Assembly (NCBI GenBank): GCA_011523655.1
Contig: WTGH01000027.1
Location: forward strand, 24,599 to 88,598
Length of the DNA stretch: 64,000 nt
Source: Rhodospirillaceae bacterium
GTDB lineage: Bacteria > Pseudomonadota > Alphaproteobacteria > Bin65
Direction of reading: 5' to 3'
A program made the position numbers and the translations under genes. The stretch's first letter is position 1. Each line of letters begins with the position of its first letter. Below the pieces are notes generated by a model. That model was not told the DNA's origin and searched no databases. It saw nothing but the letters and a program-made list of their open reading frames with translations. Positions 50,156 through 60,553 of the stretch are shown here, piece after piece.

Positions 50156-51632
50156 CGGAGCTCCCGCCGCGAAGGACAAGCCGGGCATCGTCACCTGCGA
50201 TGCCTGTCCGGTGCTGTGCCGGATACGCGAAGGGCGCACCGGCGCCTGCGACCGCTACGGCAATATCGACGGCGCGCTGACCCGGATGGATCCGTTCGTG
50301 GTCACCCAGCGCACCGGCCGCGACGGCGACCTCGTGCCCTTCCAGGGCCAGGACTGGGACGGTTCGCTGATTCCCAACGCCGACACGTTCGTCACCGGCA
50401 TCGGCTCCGGCACAACCTATCCGGACTACAAGCCCGCGCCCTTCATCGTCGCCAGCGAGCACGAAGGCGTCGACATGGTGACGGTCGTCTCCGAAGGCAT
50501 CTTCAGCTATTGCGGCCTCAAGGTGAAGATCGACACCGACCGCTATATCGGCCCGGAAACCGCGCCGGTGCGCGTCGAGGGCGAGCAGGTCGGCCATGTC
50601 ACGACGGCGGAATACGGCTCCCAGATGCTCTCGCTCGGCGGCGTCCGCCATCTCACCGGCGGCTCGAAGAAGGAAGGCGTCGTCACCTGCGATATGATGC
50701 TGCGCCTGTCGAACGGCGACGCGATCGACTTCACCATCGACGGCGGCGAGGAACTCACGCTCCGGGCCGGCACGGCGCCGGTCATCGGCGGCCGGCACGA
50801 GGAGCGCATGCGCGTCGGCTGCGGCTCGGCGACCATCGGCATCTTCGCGCAGCAATGGTTCGGCCATGCCGACGAGGTGATCGTCGTCGACGACCATATC
50901 ACCGGCGTCCTGACCGAGCACCAGGCCGGCCGTTTCCTCGACATGAAGCCCGCCGGGATCCGGGTGCGCGGCCGCAAATCCACGCCCGGGCGCTATTTCC
51001 AGGTCGCGGAGCCGGGCAGCGGCTGGGGCGGCACCGATGTGACCGATCCGCTATCCATCATCGACACGATCAACCCGAAGGTCGCCTGGCCGGGCCAGCG
51101 GCTACTCATGGTCAGCACGACCGGCGAAGACGCGGAATATTTCATCCTCGACGACGAACTCCGGCCGCAGCAGGCGTCCATGCCGGAGGAACTCTCGGTC
51201 GTGGTCGACCGGATCGGCGAGAATTGCGAACCGGCGCTGGCGACGGTGGCCTTCATGGCCGGGGCCGGCGGATCGCTGCGCGCCGGGGTGACGGAAAACC
51301 CGGTGCGGCTGACCCGCTCGGTGCGCAGCGCGCTGACTCGCGTCACGGCCGGCGGCGCGCCGGTCTATGTCTGGCCGGGCGGCGGTATCACGATCATGGT
51401 CGATGTCACGACGATGCCGGAGAACAGCTTCGGCTATGTGCCGACGCCGGCCATCGTCGCGCCGATCGAATTCACCCTGCGGCTCGACGACTATGCCGCC
51501 CTGGGCGGCCATATGGACGCCGTGCGGCAGGTCGGGGACATCGTCGATGCCGACCGGCTGCGGGTCGAGAAATGGCACGACCGGGCGCCCTGGCCCGGTG
51601 CGCCGCTGAACGGCGTGGCGGCGGACGGATGA
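50148..51632 (+). CDS. hnr: 6-hydroxynicotinate reductase homologue
   Basis: A 494-residue protein of the 6-hydroxynicotinate reductase family. The N-terminus has a four-cysteine motif (CDACPVLCRIREGRTGAC) for an FeS cluster. The family enzyme of Eubacterium barkeri reduces 6-hydroxynicotinate to 1,4,5,6-tetrahydro-6-oxonicotinate. The start overlaps the hydroxylase gene by eight bases. Family assignment is from recalled similarity and from the linkage to an enamidase homologue; the true substrate is untested. Confidence 0.7.
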   Translation: MPDGAPAAKDKPGIVTCDACPVLCRIREGRTGACDRYGNIDGALTRMDPFVVTQRTGRDGDLVPFQGQDWDGSLIPNADTFVTGIGSGTTYPDYKPAPFIVASEHEGVDMVTVVSEGIFSYCGLKVKIDTDRYIGPETAPVRVEGEQVGHVTTAEYGSQMLSLGGVRHLTGGSKKEGVVTCDMMLRLSNGDAIDFTIDGGEELTLRAGTAPVIGGRHEERMRVGCGSATIGIFAQQWFGHADEVIVVDDHITGVLTEHQAGRFLDMKPAGIRVRGRKSTPGRYFQVAEPGSGWGGTDVTDPLSIIDTINPKVAWPGQRLLMVSTTGEDAEYFILDDELRPQQASMPEELSVVVDRIGENCEPALATVAFMAGAGGSLRAGVTENPVRLTRSVRSALTRVTAGGAPVYVWPGGGITIMVDVTTMPENSFGYVPTPAIVAPIEFTLRLDDYAALGGHMDAVRQVGDIVDADRLRVEKWHDRAPWPGAPLNGVAADG

Positions 51633-52564
51633 GCGGGATGCGGACCCCCGCCGAACGGAACGCCATGCCGGGCGCGGTCCGCGCCGTCCTGCCCGACGGG
51701 CGGCGCCGGCATTTCCAGCACGGCCCGATCGACCTGGTGCTCGAAGCCTTCGGCCCGGCGGACGAGGTTGCTGCGTTCCACGAGCAGGCCTGGGCACGCT
51801 TCCGGACCGTTCTCGGCGAACTGGCCGGCGAACTGGCGGCGCTGCGCACCGACATCCGCGCCATGCCGGTCGTTCGCGGCAGCACGGCGCGGCGCATGGC
51901 GGCGGCCTGCGCGCCTTATGGCGGCGATTTCGTTACGCCGATGGCGGTGGTCGCCGGCGCGGTGGCCGACGAGGTGCTCGCCGCGGCGCTCGCCGGGCGC
52001 AGGCTTTCCCGCGCCTATGTCAACAATGGCGGCGACATCGCGATCCATCTCGCGCCGGGCGAACGGTTCCGGACCGGCATGGTTGCGCTGGGCGAAGCGC
52101 CGGAAGCCGCCGGCATCGCAGAAATCAGCAGCGAGGACGGAATCGCCGGGCTCGCGACCAGCGGCTGGCGCGGCCGCAGCCTTTCGCTCGGCATCGCCGA
52201 TTCGGTGACCGTCCTCGCCGGAAACGCCGCCGCGGCGGACGTCGCGGCGACGCTGATCGCCAATGCGGTCAATGTCGACAGCCCTGCCGTCAAACGAATT
52301 CCGGCCCGCGAACTCGATCCGGACAGCGACCTCGGCGTGCGGCCCGTCACCGTTGAGGTCGGCACGCTCCGGGCAGCCGAAGTCGCAACGGCGATGGCCG
52401 CGGGCCGGGCGGCGGCACAGTCGATGGCCGGCCGCGGCCTGATCGCCGCAGCCGCGCTCTGCCTGTGCGGCGACCGGGCGGTCGTTGCAGGAACGTCGCC
52501 GGCGGTTTCCCTGGAGACGGACGATCCGGTTTCCGGACCCGATGAAAGGGCCGAAGCGGCATGA
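51629..52564 (+). CDS. UPF0280-family protein (ApbE-like)
   Basis: A 311-residue member of UPF0280, distantly related to the FMN transferase ApbE. Visible motifs are YVNNGGDIAIHL and ATSGWRGRSLSLGIADSVTVLA, shaped like the ApbE substrate loops. It overlaps both neighbours by four bases. It may attach FMN to a partner or act on a flavin cofactor of the reductase; the biochemical role is unknown. Confidence 0.75.
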   Translation: MSGMRTPAERNAMPGAVRAVLPDGRRRHFQHGPIDLVLEAFGPADEVAAFHEQAWARFRTVLGELAGELAALRTDIRAMPVVRGSTARRMAAACAPYGGDFVTPMAVVAGAVADEVLAAALAGRRLSRAYVNNGGDIAIHLAPGERFRTGMVALGEAPEAAGIAEISSEDGIAGLATSGWRGRSLSLGIADSVTVLAGNAAAADVAATLIANAVNVDSPAVKRIPARELDPDSDLGVRPVTVEVGTLRAAEVATAMAAGRAAAQSMAGRGLIAAAALCLCGDRAVVAGTSPAVSLETDDPVSGPDERAEAA

Positions 52565-53607
52565 GCGGATTCGTGCGCAACGCCTGGTATCCGATCGCCT
52601 GGCTGGACGAACTGGATGACGGCCCGGTCGGCCGGCGGCTGCTCGGCGAGCCGGTCATGGTGTTCCGCACCGGGGACGGGTCGCTGGGGGCGCTCGAAGA
52701 CCGCTGCGCCCACAAGTTCCTGCCCCTGTCGAAGGGCCGGGTGCGCGGCGACTGTATCGAATGCGGCTATCACGGACTCCAGTTCGACGCGACCGGGGCC
52801 TGCCGCAAAATTCCGGGTCAGAAGCTCATTCCGGGCAATATCCGGGTCCCGTCCTATCCGGTCGCCGAACGGCTCGGCCTGGTCTGGGTCTGGACCGGCG
52901 AACCAGAACAGGCCGACGAGGCGTTGCTTTTCGACCTGCCGCCCTACCGGGATTCGGCCTGGGGCGTCAATCACGGCCCCTACACCCACGTCGCGGCGCA
53001 CTATCAGCAGCTGACCGACAATCTGCTCGACCCGGCGCATGTCAGCTTCGTGCATCCGTCCTCGCTCGGCAGCGCCGAGATGGAGGACATCCCGGTTGAG
53101 ACAAAGCAGATCGGCGACATCGTCGAGGTCAACCGCTGGACCCTCGACCGGCCGCCCGTCCCGATCTTCGAGCAGTTCATGAAGATCGAAGGACATGTCG
53201 ATCGCTGGCAGTATTATTTCTTCTATCCGCCGTCGATCAATGTCGTGGATTTCGGGATCGGTCCGGTTGGCATGGGCCATTCGGACGCGGCGCGCGAAAA
53301 CGGCACGCGCATCTTCTCCTGCCACTATCTCGCCCCGGAGACCGAAAGCAGCACCCATTATTTCTGGATGCAGGTGCGCAACTTCGAGCCGGAAAACCGG
53401 TCGGTATCCGAACGCATGACCGAACAGTTCGTCATGGCCTTCGAGGAAGACCGGGAGATTCTCGAAGCGGTGCAGCGGGCGCAGGACGAGGCCGCGGTCA
53501 AGCCGACGGTCCGGCTGGCGATCGACAACGGCCCGAACCGCAGCCGGCGCATCGTCGACAAGATGCTCCGGGCGGAACAGGCCGCGGCCGTTGAGGCCGC
53601 GGAATAA
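52561..53607 (+). CDS. Rieske non-heme iron oxygenase (VanA-like)
   Basis: A 348-residue oxygenase alpha subunit. The Rieske [2Fe-2S] ligands are C-x-H (CAH) and C-x-x-H (CGYH). The mononuclear iron site is NLLDPAHVSFVH, with a typical aspartate farther on. VanA-like enzymes remove methyl groups from aromatic O- or N-methyl compounds using O2. No reductase gene lies beside it. Its presence indicates that oxygen is used at some step of this pathway. Confidence 0.82.
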   Translation: MSGFVRNAWYPIAWLDELDDGPVGRRLLGEPVMVFRTGDGSLGALEDRCAHKFLPLSKGRVRGDCIECGYHGLQFDATGACRKIPGQKLIPGNIRVPSYPVAERLGLVWVWTGEPEQADEALLFDLPPYRDSAWGVNHGPYTHVAAHYQQLTDNLLDPAHVSFVHPSSLGSAEMEDIPVETKQIGDIVEVNRWTLDRPPVPIFEQFMKIEGHVDRWQYYFFYPPSINVVDFGIGPVGMGHSDAARENGTRIFSCHYLAPETESSTHYFWMQVRNFEPENRSVSERMTEQFVMAFEEDREILEAVQRAQDEAAVKPTVRLAIDNGPNRSRRIVDKMLRAEQAAAVEAAE

Positions 53608-53687
53608 CGTGTTGTAGATGACGCACCGGAGCGGTCGCCGGCCTGCCGGCGATAAATCCGGGGCGCCGAACCAGGGAGGAAATCCTC

Positions 53688-54902
53688 ATGAAAGTGAAAT
53701 ATGTTCTGACGGCCGGTGTGGCGCTGGGCGTCCTTTCCGGCGCTCTTGCGACCGGGATGCCGGCGCTGGCGGCCGACGAGATCAAGATCGGCGACATCAA
53801 CAGCTATACGCGGCTGCCGGCCCACACGATTCCCTACCGGCGCGGGGCGACCCTGGCGATCGAGGAGATCAACAAGGCCGGCGGCGTGCTCGGCAAGAAA
53901 CTGGTCTTCGTCTCGCGCGACGACCAGGGCAAGCCGGGCGAGGCCGTCAAGGTCGCCGAGCAGCTGCGCTCGCGCGACAAGGTGGCGCTGATTTCCGGCT
54001 CGCTGTTCTCGCATATCGGCCTGGCGCTGGCCTCCTGGGCCAAGCAGCGCAAGACGCTCTATCTCGCCGCCGAGCCGCTGGCCGACGCGCTGGTCTGGGC
54101 CAAGGGCAACAACTACACCTTCCGCCTGCGCCCCTCGACCTACATGCAGGCGGCGATGCTGGCGGCCGAAGCCGCCAAGCGCAAGGAAGCCAAGCGCTGG
54201 GCAACGATCGCGCCGAACTACGCCTACGGCAAGGACGCCGTCGCGGCGTTCAAGAAAATCCTGACCAAACTGCGCCCCGATGTGACGTTCGTCGGGTCGC
54301 AATGGCCGGGCCTGTTCAAGATCGACGCCGGCGCCGAAGTACAGGCGCTCGCCGCGCTGAAGCCGGACGGCATCTACAACGTCACCTTCGGCGGCGACCT
54401 TGCGAAATTCGTCCGCGAGGGCAGGACCCGCGGCCTGTTCAAGGGCAAGCTGATCGTCGGACTGCTGACCGGGGAGCCGGAATATATCGATCCGCTGAAG
54501 GACGAAGCGCCGGTCGGCTGGCTGGTCACCGGCTATCCGTGGCAGGACATCGATACGGCGGCGCACAAGAAGTTCCTCGCTGCCTACCAGGCGCGCTGGA
54601 ACGACTATCCGCGTATCGGTTCGATCGTCGGCTACAACACCATGCTGGCGATTCAGGCCATGCTCAAGAAGGCCGGCTCGACCGACACCGACAAGATGGT
54701 CGCCGCCATGAAGGGCCTCAGCTTCGGCGCCCCGACCGGGCCGATCACCTTCCGCGCGGTGGACCACCAGTCGACCATGGGCGCCTATGTCGGCTGGACG
54801 GTGCTCAAGGACGGCAAGGGCACGATGGAGCGCTGGCAGTATCTCGACGGCGCGAACTACCTGCCGTCGGTCGAGGAAACGAAGAAGCTGCGCAAGCAGT
54901 AA
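53688..54902 (+). CDS. Periplasmic substrate-binding protein, Liv type
   Basis: A 404-residue lipocalin-free type I periplasmic binding protein with a Sec signal (about 1-28, ending ALAADE) and two Rossmann lobes. The IGDINSYTRLPAHTIPYRRG start and VAEQLRSRDKVALISG segment mark the branched-chain amino acid/amide ABC family. It precedes the Liv permease and ATPases on the same strand and determines specificity. The ligand is likely the heterocycle or an amide, inferred from context. Confidence 0.85.
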   Translation: MKVKYVLTAGVALGVLSGALATGMPALAADEIKIGDINSYTRLPAHTIPYRRGATLAIEEINKAGGVLGKKLVFVSRDDQGKPGEAVKVAEQLRSRDKVALISGSLFSHIGLALASWAKQRKTLYLAAEPLADALVWAKGNNYTFRLRPSTYMQAAMLAAEAAKRKEAKRWATIAPNYAYGKDAVAAFKKILTKLRPDVTFVGSQWPGLFKIDAGAEVQALAALKPDGIYNVTFGGDLAKFVREGRTRGLFKGKLIVGLLTGEPEYIDPLKDEAPVGWLVTGYPWQDIDTAAHKKFLAAYQARWNDYPRIGSIVGYNTMLAIQAMLKKAGSTDTDKMVAAMKGLSFGAPTGPITFRAVDHQSTMGAYVGWTVLKDGKGTMERWQYLDGANYLPSVEETKKLRKQ

Positions 54903-55029
54903 ACGGGACTGCCGCGAAGCCGGCGGCCTCTGGCGAGGGGCCGCCGGTTTCCGGTTTTCGGCCGCCGGTTTCGAACTGCGGGTACGAATGGCGGCCGCAT
55001 CCTCTTTCCGCTGAACGCCGGGCGCCGCG

Positions 55030-56964
55030 ATGGGTGAATTCATCGTCACACTGCTGACGGGCCTTTCCAGCGCGGCTGCGCTGTTCCTCGTTGCGTCCGG
55101 CCTTTCGATCATCTTCGGCGTCACGCGGATCGTGAACTTCGCCCACGGCTCCTTCTACATGCTGGGCGCCTATATCGGCGTGACCGCGGTCTCTGCGGTC
55201 GGCGGCGGCGCGGTCGGTTTCTGGATCGCCATCCTGCTTGCCGCGGCCGCGGTCGGCCTGATCGGCGTGGCGATGGAGATCCTGCTGTTGCGCCGCATCT
55301 ACCGGGCGCCGGAGCTGTTCCAGCTGATCGCGACCTTCGGCGTCATCCTGGTCGTCCAGGACGTCACCCTGTGGATCTGGGGCTCGGAAGACCTGGTCGG
55401 TCCGCGGGCGCCCGGTTTCACCGGCGCGGTCACGATCCTCGGCCAGCGGCTGCCGGAATACGATCTCGTGCTGATCGCGGTGTCGCCGCTCGTGCTGGCC
55501 GGCCTGTGGCTGCTGTTCAACCGCACGCGCTGGGGCACGCTCGTGCGCGCGGCGACCCTCGACCGCCAGATGGTCGCCGCCCTCGGCGTCAACCAGCGCT
55601 GGCTGTTCACCGGCGTGCTGTTCCTCGGCTCGGCGCTGGCCGGACTCGGCGGGGCGATCCAGTTGCCCAAGGGCGGCGCCGACCTGCTGATGGATTTCAA
55701 CATCATCGCGGCGGCCTTCGTCGTCGTCGTGGTCGGCGGCATGGGCAGCATCGGCGGCGCCTTCCTCGCCGCCATTCTGATCGGCCTGCTCCAGACCTTC
55801 GGCATCCAGATTTTCCCCAACAGCACGCTGATCCTGATGTTCCTGGTCATGGCGGTGGTGCTGATCTTCCGGCCCTGGGGCCTGCTCGGCCGGCCGGAAA
55901 TTCCCGGCCACGGCGTCGTCGAGGCGCCCGAGGCGCCGTTGCGCCCGGCCGGCCGGGGCCTGCGCCTCGCCGGCGCCCTCGTGCTCGCGTTTCTGCTGCT
56001 TCTGCCGGTCGCGCACCTGATCGTCCCGTCCGTCGTCGGCGATTTCTCGCTCGTACTGACGATCGAGATCATGATCTTCGTGCTGTTTGCCGTCGCCCTG
56101 CATTTCATCATGGGGCCGGGCGGCATGGTCTCGTTCGGCCACGCGGCCTTCTTCGGCGGCGGCGCCTATGCGGCGGCGCTGCTGGTCAAGTTCGCCGACG
56201 CGCCGATGGAGATCGCCTTCTGGGCCGCACCCGCCGGCGCCGCGCTGCTGGCGATCCTGTTCGGCTGGTTCTGCGTGCGGCTGACCGGCGTCTACTTCGC
56301 CATGCTGACCCTGGCGTTCGCCCAGATCGCCTGGTCCATCGTCTTCCAGTGGGGCGAGGTCACCGGCGGCGACGACGGCATCCTCGGCACCTGGCCGTCG
56401 GACTGGGCGAGTTCCCGCATCGCCTATTACTATCTGACGATCGGCTTTGCCGTTGCCGGCATCCTGGCCATGCGCCGGATGCTGTTCGCACCGTTCGGCT
56501 ACACATTGCGCGCCGGCCGCGATTCGGCGCTGCGCGCCGCCGCCATCGGGATCGACATCAAGCGCCACCAGTGGATCGCCTTCACGATTTCCGGGGCGTT
56601 CGCCGGTCTCGCCGGGGCGCTGTTCGTCTACTCCAAGGGCAGCGTCTTTCCCACCTCGATGGAAATCGCGCGCTCGTTCGACGCCCTGCTGATGGTTCTG
56701 CTCGGCGGGGTGCATTCGCTCACCGGGCCGATCGTCGGGGCGACGGCGCTGACCTGGCTCAACGACCTGTTCAGCGAACTGAGCTACTGGCGCTTCCTGC
56801 TCGGCGCGACGATCATTGCCCTGGTGCTGCTGCTGCCCGACGGCCTGGCCGGGCTCGGCGATACCTGGCCGGCGCGCCGGCTCGGCCTGACCGCCCCTGC
56901 ATCGGAGTCCGGGGCAGGCCCCGGATCGAAGTCCGGGGCAGGCGGGCGGGGGGCGCCGGCATGA
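55030..56964 (+). CDS. Fused LivH-LivM permease
   Basis: A 644-residue membrane protein that joins two usually separate permeases. Residues 1-285 are LivH (VTRIVNFAHGSFYMLGAY; EAA loop at QLPKGGADLLMDFN) and about 320-625 are LivM (GPGGMVSFGHAAFFGGGAYAAAL). The join is hydrophilic (about 290-315). The C-terminal 20 residues are a low-complexity serine/glycine/proline repeat (SESGAGPGSKSGAGG). It overlaps livG by four bases. Confidence 0.88.
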   Translation: MGEFIVTLLTGLSSAAALFLVASGLSIIFGVTRIVNFAHGSFYMLGAYIGVTAVSAVGGGAVGFWIAILLAAAAVGLIGVAMEILLLRRIYRAPELFQLIATFGVILVVQDVTLWIWGSEDLVGPRAPGFTGAVTILGQRLPEYDLVLIAVSPLVLAGLWLLFNRTRWGTLVRAATLDRQMVAALGVNQRWLFTGVLFLGSALAGLGGAIQLPKGGADLLMDFNIIAAAFVVVVVGGMGSIGGAFLAAILIGLLQTFGIQIFPNSTLILMFLVMAVVLIFRPWGLLGRPEIPGHGVVEAPEAPLRPAGRGLRLAGALVLAFLLLLPVAHLIVPSVVGDFSLVLTIEIMIFVLFAVALHFIMGPGGMVSFGHAAFFGGGAYAAALLVKFADAPMEIAFWAAPAGAALLAILFGWFCVRLTGVYFAMLTLAFAQIAWSIVFQWGEVTGGDDGILGTWPSDWASSRIAYYYLTIGFAVAGILAMRRMLFAPFGYTLRAGRDSALRAAAIGIDIKRHQWIAFTISGAFAGLAGALFVYSKGSVFPTSMEIARSFDALLMVLLGGVHSLTGPIVGATALTWLNDLFSELSYWRFLLGATIIALVLLLPDGLAGLGDTWPARRLGLTAPASESGAGPGSKSGAGGRGAPA

Positions 56965-57718
56965 CGGCGCTGCTCGAAGTCAGCGGCCTTTCCAAGGCGT
57001 TCGGCGGCGTGCGCGCGGTCCAGGAGGTCTCCTTCGCGGTCGAACCGGGCGAACTGCTTGCCATGATCGGGCCGAACGGGGCGGGCAAGACGACCTGTTT
57101 CAACATGCTGATGGGCCAGATCCGGCCGGACCGCGGCGCCGTCCGGCTCAAGGGCCGGGACATTGCCGGCCTGCCGCCGCACCGCATCTGGCGGCTCGGC
57201 GTCGGCCGTACGTTCCAGATCACCGCCACCTTCTCCTCCATGACCGTGCGCGAGAACGTCCAGATGGCGCTGATCAGCCATCGCCATGCGAGCCGCAGAC
57301 TCTGGCGGCCGGCGGCGGCGACCGAGGTTGCGCAGGCCGACGCGCTGCTCGAACGGGTCGGCATGGCGGAGCAGGGCGACCGGGCCTGTTCGGTGCTCGC
57401 CTATGGCGATCTCAAGCGGGTCGAGCTGGCGATCGCGCTCGCCAACGATCCGGAGCTGCTGCTGATGGATGAGCCGACCGCCGGCATGGCGCCGCGCGAG
57501 CGGGTCGAACTGATGCGCCTGGCCGACGAGATCGTCGCGGAACGCAATATCGGCGTGCTGTTCACCGAACACGACATGGACGTCGTCTTCGCCCACGCTC
57601 ACCGGATCATGGTGCTGAACCGGGGCGAACTGATCGCCGAGGGCGCGCCGGAGGCGGTCCGCGCCAACGAGCAGGTGCGCGAAATCTATCTCGGCAGCGC
57701 CGTTGCAGAGGGCGCGCC

Positions 57719-57722
<4 letters not shown>
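56961..57722 (+). CDS. ABC transporter ATPase, LivG-like
   Basis: A 253-residue ATP-binding protein with the Walker A GPNGAGKTT, a shortened signature region (CSVLAYGDLKRVELAIAL), Walker B LLLMDEPTAGMAP and H-loop FTEHDMD. The signature differs from the usual LSGGQ, as is common in LivG. ATG at 56961 overlaps the permease stop and the end overlaps livF. It forms the heterodimeric motor with LivF. Confidence 0.9.
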
Positions 57723-58432
<710 letters not shown>

Positions 58433-58461
58433 CCCGTGCGGAACGGGGAGGAGGAACCGCC

Positions 58462-59046
58462 ATGAAAGCCGATATCCGCAAGACCATGGTGCTGGTCGAG
58501 GACACCCGCAAGGAGATGGGCCGGGCGATCGACCCGCCGACCCGCCGTGCCGTCGCCATCGCCGTGATCGCCAACCCCTTCGCCGGCGAATATGTCGAGG
58601 ATCTCGAACCGCTGATGGAGATCGGCGCGGAGCTGGGCGGCTATCTGGGCGACAAGGCGGTCGCTGTGCTCGGCATCGATCCGTCGGCGGCGGAAAGCTA
58701 CGGCAAGGCGGCGGTGGTCGGCGAGCGCGGCGAACTGGAGCACGCCGCTGCGATCCTGCACCCGCGGCTCGGCGCGCCGCTGCGCAAGGCGGTCGAGAAG
58801 GGCGCCGCGCTGGTGCCGTCGTCCAAGAAACGGGGCGGACCGGGCACGCCGCTCGACGTGCCGCTCGGCCACAAGGACGCCGCCTATGTCCGCAGCCATT
58901 TCGACGGCATCGAGGTCCGGATTCCCGATGCGCCGGCGGCCGACGAGATCCTGGTCGCCGTCGCGGTCACCGACAGCGGCCGCCCGCTGCCCCGGGTCGG
59001 CGGCCTGACCGTCGACGAGGCCAAGGGCGAGGACGGGCTGCGCTAG
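58462..59046 (+). CDS. DUF1185 'amino acid synthesis' family protein
   Basis: A 194-residue protein of the DUF1185/PF06684 family, named 'amino acid synthesis' without biochemical proof. Notable motifs are RRAVAIAVIANPFAG, the GERGELEHAAAILHP stretch and HKDAAYVRSHFDG. A GGAGGAGG site precedes the ATG. Such proteins occur with heterocycle and enamidase genes, so a hydrolytic or isomerising step in ring catabolism is a reasonable guess. No catalytic residues can be named with confidence. Confidence 0.72.
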   Translation: MKADIRKTMVLVEDTRKEMGRAIDPPTRRAVAIAVIANPFAGEYVEDLEPLMEIGAELGGYLGDKAVAVLGIDPSAAESYGKAAVVGERGELEHAAAILHPRLGAPLRKAVEKGAALVPSSKKRGGPGTPLDVPLGHKDAAYVRSHFDGIEVRIPDAPAADEILVAVAVTDSGRPLPRVGGLTVDEAKGEDGLR

Positions 59047-59075
59047 GGCGCTCTATCGGGACAGGGAGAAACGCA

Positions 59076-60269
59076 ATGAGCCTTACCGTTTCCACCGCAC
59101 CGCCCAAGGGCAAGACGGTCGTCCGCAATATCGGGCTGATGCTGTCCGGCGATCTGGCGCAACCGATCCTGGATGCCGACTGCATCGTGGCCGTGGATGG
59201 CCGGATCGACAGCTTCGGCAAGGAAGGCGACCTGAATACCGGCGGCGCCGATACCGTGATCGACGCCAAAGGCACGACCCTGGCGCCCGGCCTGATCGAC
59301 AGCCACGTCCATCCCGTGTTCGGCGACTGGACGCCGCGCCAGAACCAGTTCAACTGGATCGACAGCTTCCTGAACGGCGGCGTCACCACGATGATCTCGG
59401 CCGGCGAGGTCCATCTGCCGGGCCGGCCCAAGGATATCGTCGGCCTCAAGGCGCTCGCCGTGACCGCCCAGCGCGCCTTCGACGCCATGCGACCGGCCGG
59501 CATGAAGGTCCATGCCGGCGCGCCGGTGATCGAGAAGGGCATGGAGGAAGCGGATTTCGCCGAGATGGCGCGCAATGGGGTCAAGCTGCTCGGGGAGGTC
59601 GGCCTCGGCGGCGTCAAGCAGGGCGAGGAAGCCAAGCAGATGGTCGCCTGGGCGCGCAAATACGGCATCCAGAGCACGATCCACACCGGCGGCCCGTCTA
59701 TTCCCGGCTCCGGCCTGATCGATAAGGACGTCGTGCTCGAAGCCGACGCCGACGTGATCGGCCATATCAATGGCGGCCACACCGCCCTGCCGCTCGACCA
59801 GATCCGCTGCCTGTGCGAGCAGTGCAGCCGCGCCGTCGAGATCGTTCACAACGGCAACGAGCTGGCCGCCCTCTACGCCATGCGCACAACCATGGAGCTG
59901 GGCCAGCCCGAGCGCATCATCCTCGGCACCGATTCGCCGGCCGGCTCGGGCGTGCAGCCGCTCGGCATCCTGCGCCTGATCGCGATGCTGTCGAGCATCG
60001 GCGAAGTGCCGGCGGAGATCGTGTTCTGCTTCGCCACCGGCAACACGGCGCGCATGCGCGATCTCGATGTCGGCCTGATCGAGGAGGGCAGGGCGGCCGA
60101 CTTCGTCATCATGGACAAGGCCCAGCACACGGCAGGAAACACGATCCTCGAATCGGTGCGCATGGGCGACGTGCCGGGCGTCGGCATGGTGATCGTCGAC
60201 GGCGCCGTGCGCTGCGGCCGCTCGCGCAACACCCCGCCGGCCACGACCCTGCCGGAGGTGGCGGGGTAG
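59076..60269 (+). CDS. ena: Enamidase homologue (amidohydrolase)
   Basis: A 397-residue amidohydrolase with a TIM barrel. Metal motifs are DSHVHP, VGEVGLG, IHTGGPSIPGS, HINGGHT and GTDSPAGSG. Distinctive stretches (GGVTTMISAGEVHLPGRPKD, RPAGMKVHAGAPVIEKGM) are those of the enamidase that hydrolyses 1,4,5,6-tetrahydro-6-oxonicotinate to 2-formylglutarate in Eubacterium barkeri. It is the last gene of the operon that also encodes the reductase homologue, which supports the pathway. Confidence 0.82.
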   Translation: MSLTVSTAPPKGKTVVRNIGLMLSGDLAQPILDADCIVAVDGRIDSFGKEGDLNTGGADTVIDAKGTTLAPGLIDSHVHPVFGDWTPRQNQFNWIDSFLNGGVTTMISAGEVHLPGRPKDIVGLKALAVTAQRAFDAMRPAGMKVHAGAPVIEKGMEEADFAEMARNGVKLLGEVGLGGVKQGEEAKQMVAWARKYGIQSTIHTGGPSIPGSGLIDKDVVLEADADVIGHINGGHTALPLDQIRCLCEQCSRAVEIVHNGNELAALYAMRTTMELGQPERIILGTDSPAGSGVQPLGILRLIAMLSSIGEVPAEIVFCFATGNTARMRDLDVGLIEEGRAADFVIMDKAQHTAGNTILESVRMGDVPGVGMVIVDGAVRCGRSRNTPPATTLPEVAG

Positions 60270-60553
60270 GGGAGGCGCCGGGCGGGGGGCTGGCGCCCGC
60301 TCCGCAGCACGCCCGTTTCGACCGTTTGTCGCGCGGGACCCGGTCCGGCGTTCAGAGCCGACCCGTGGGTGGTTGCCGGAGGCCGTGGTTCGCGCTTGGC
60401 GTGGCCTGGGAGCGACTTGTACGGGCGTAGACGTCGGTCGGGGACATGTGTTCGCGCACGGGCGCGCGCATCTCCTTCATGCGGCTATCCCGACCGACAA
60501 TCACTGGTTAGGTTGGTAATCGTTGCGAGTGACGAGGGGATAGCGGGGGCGTA

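Noticed and set aside
47072..50239. Minus-strand open frame of 1055 codons opposite the molybdenum hydroxylase
   Set aside because: Shadow frame. The plus strand has clear FeS and Mo motifs throughout, while the antisense product has none.
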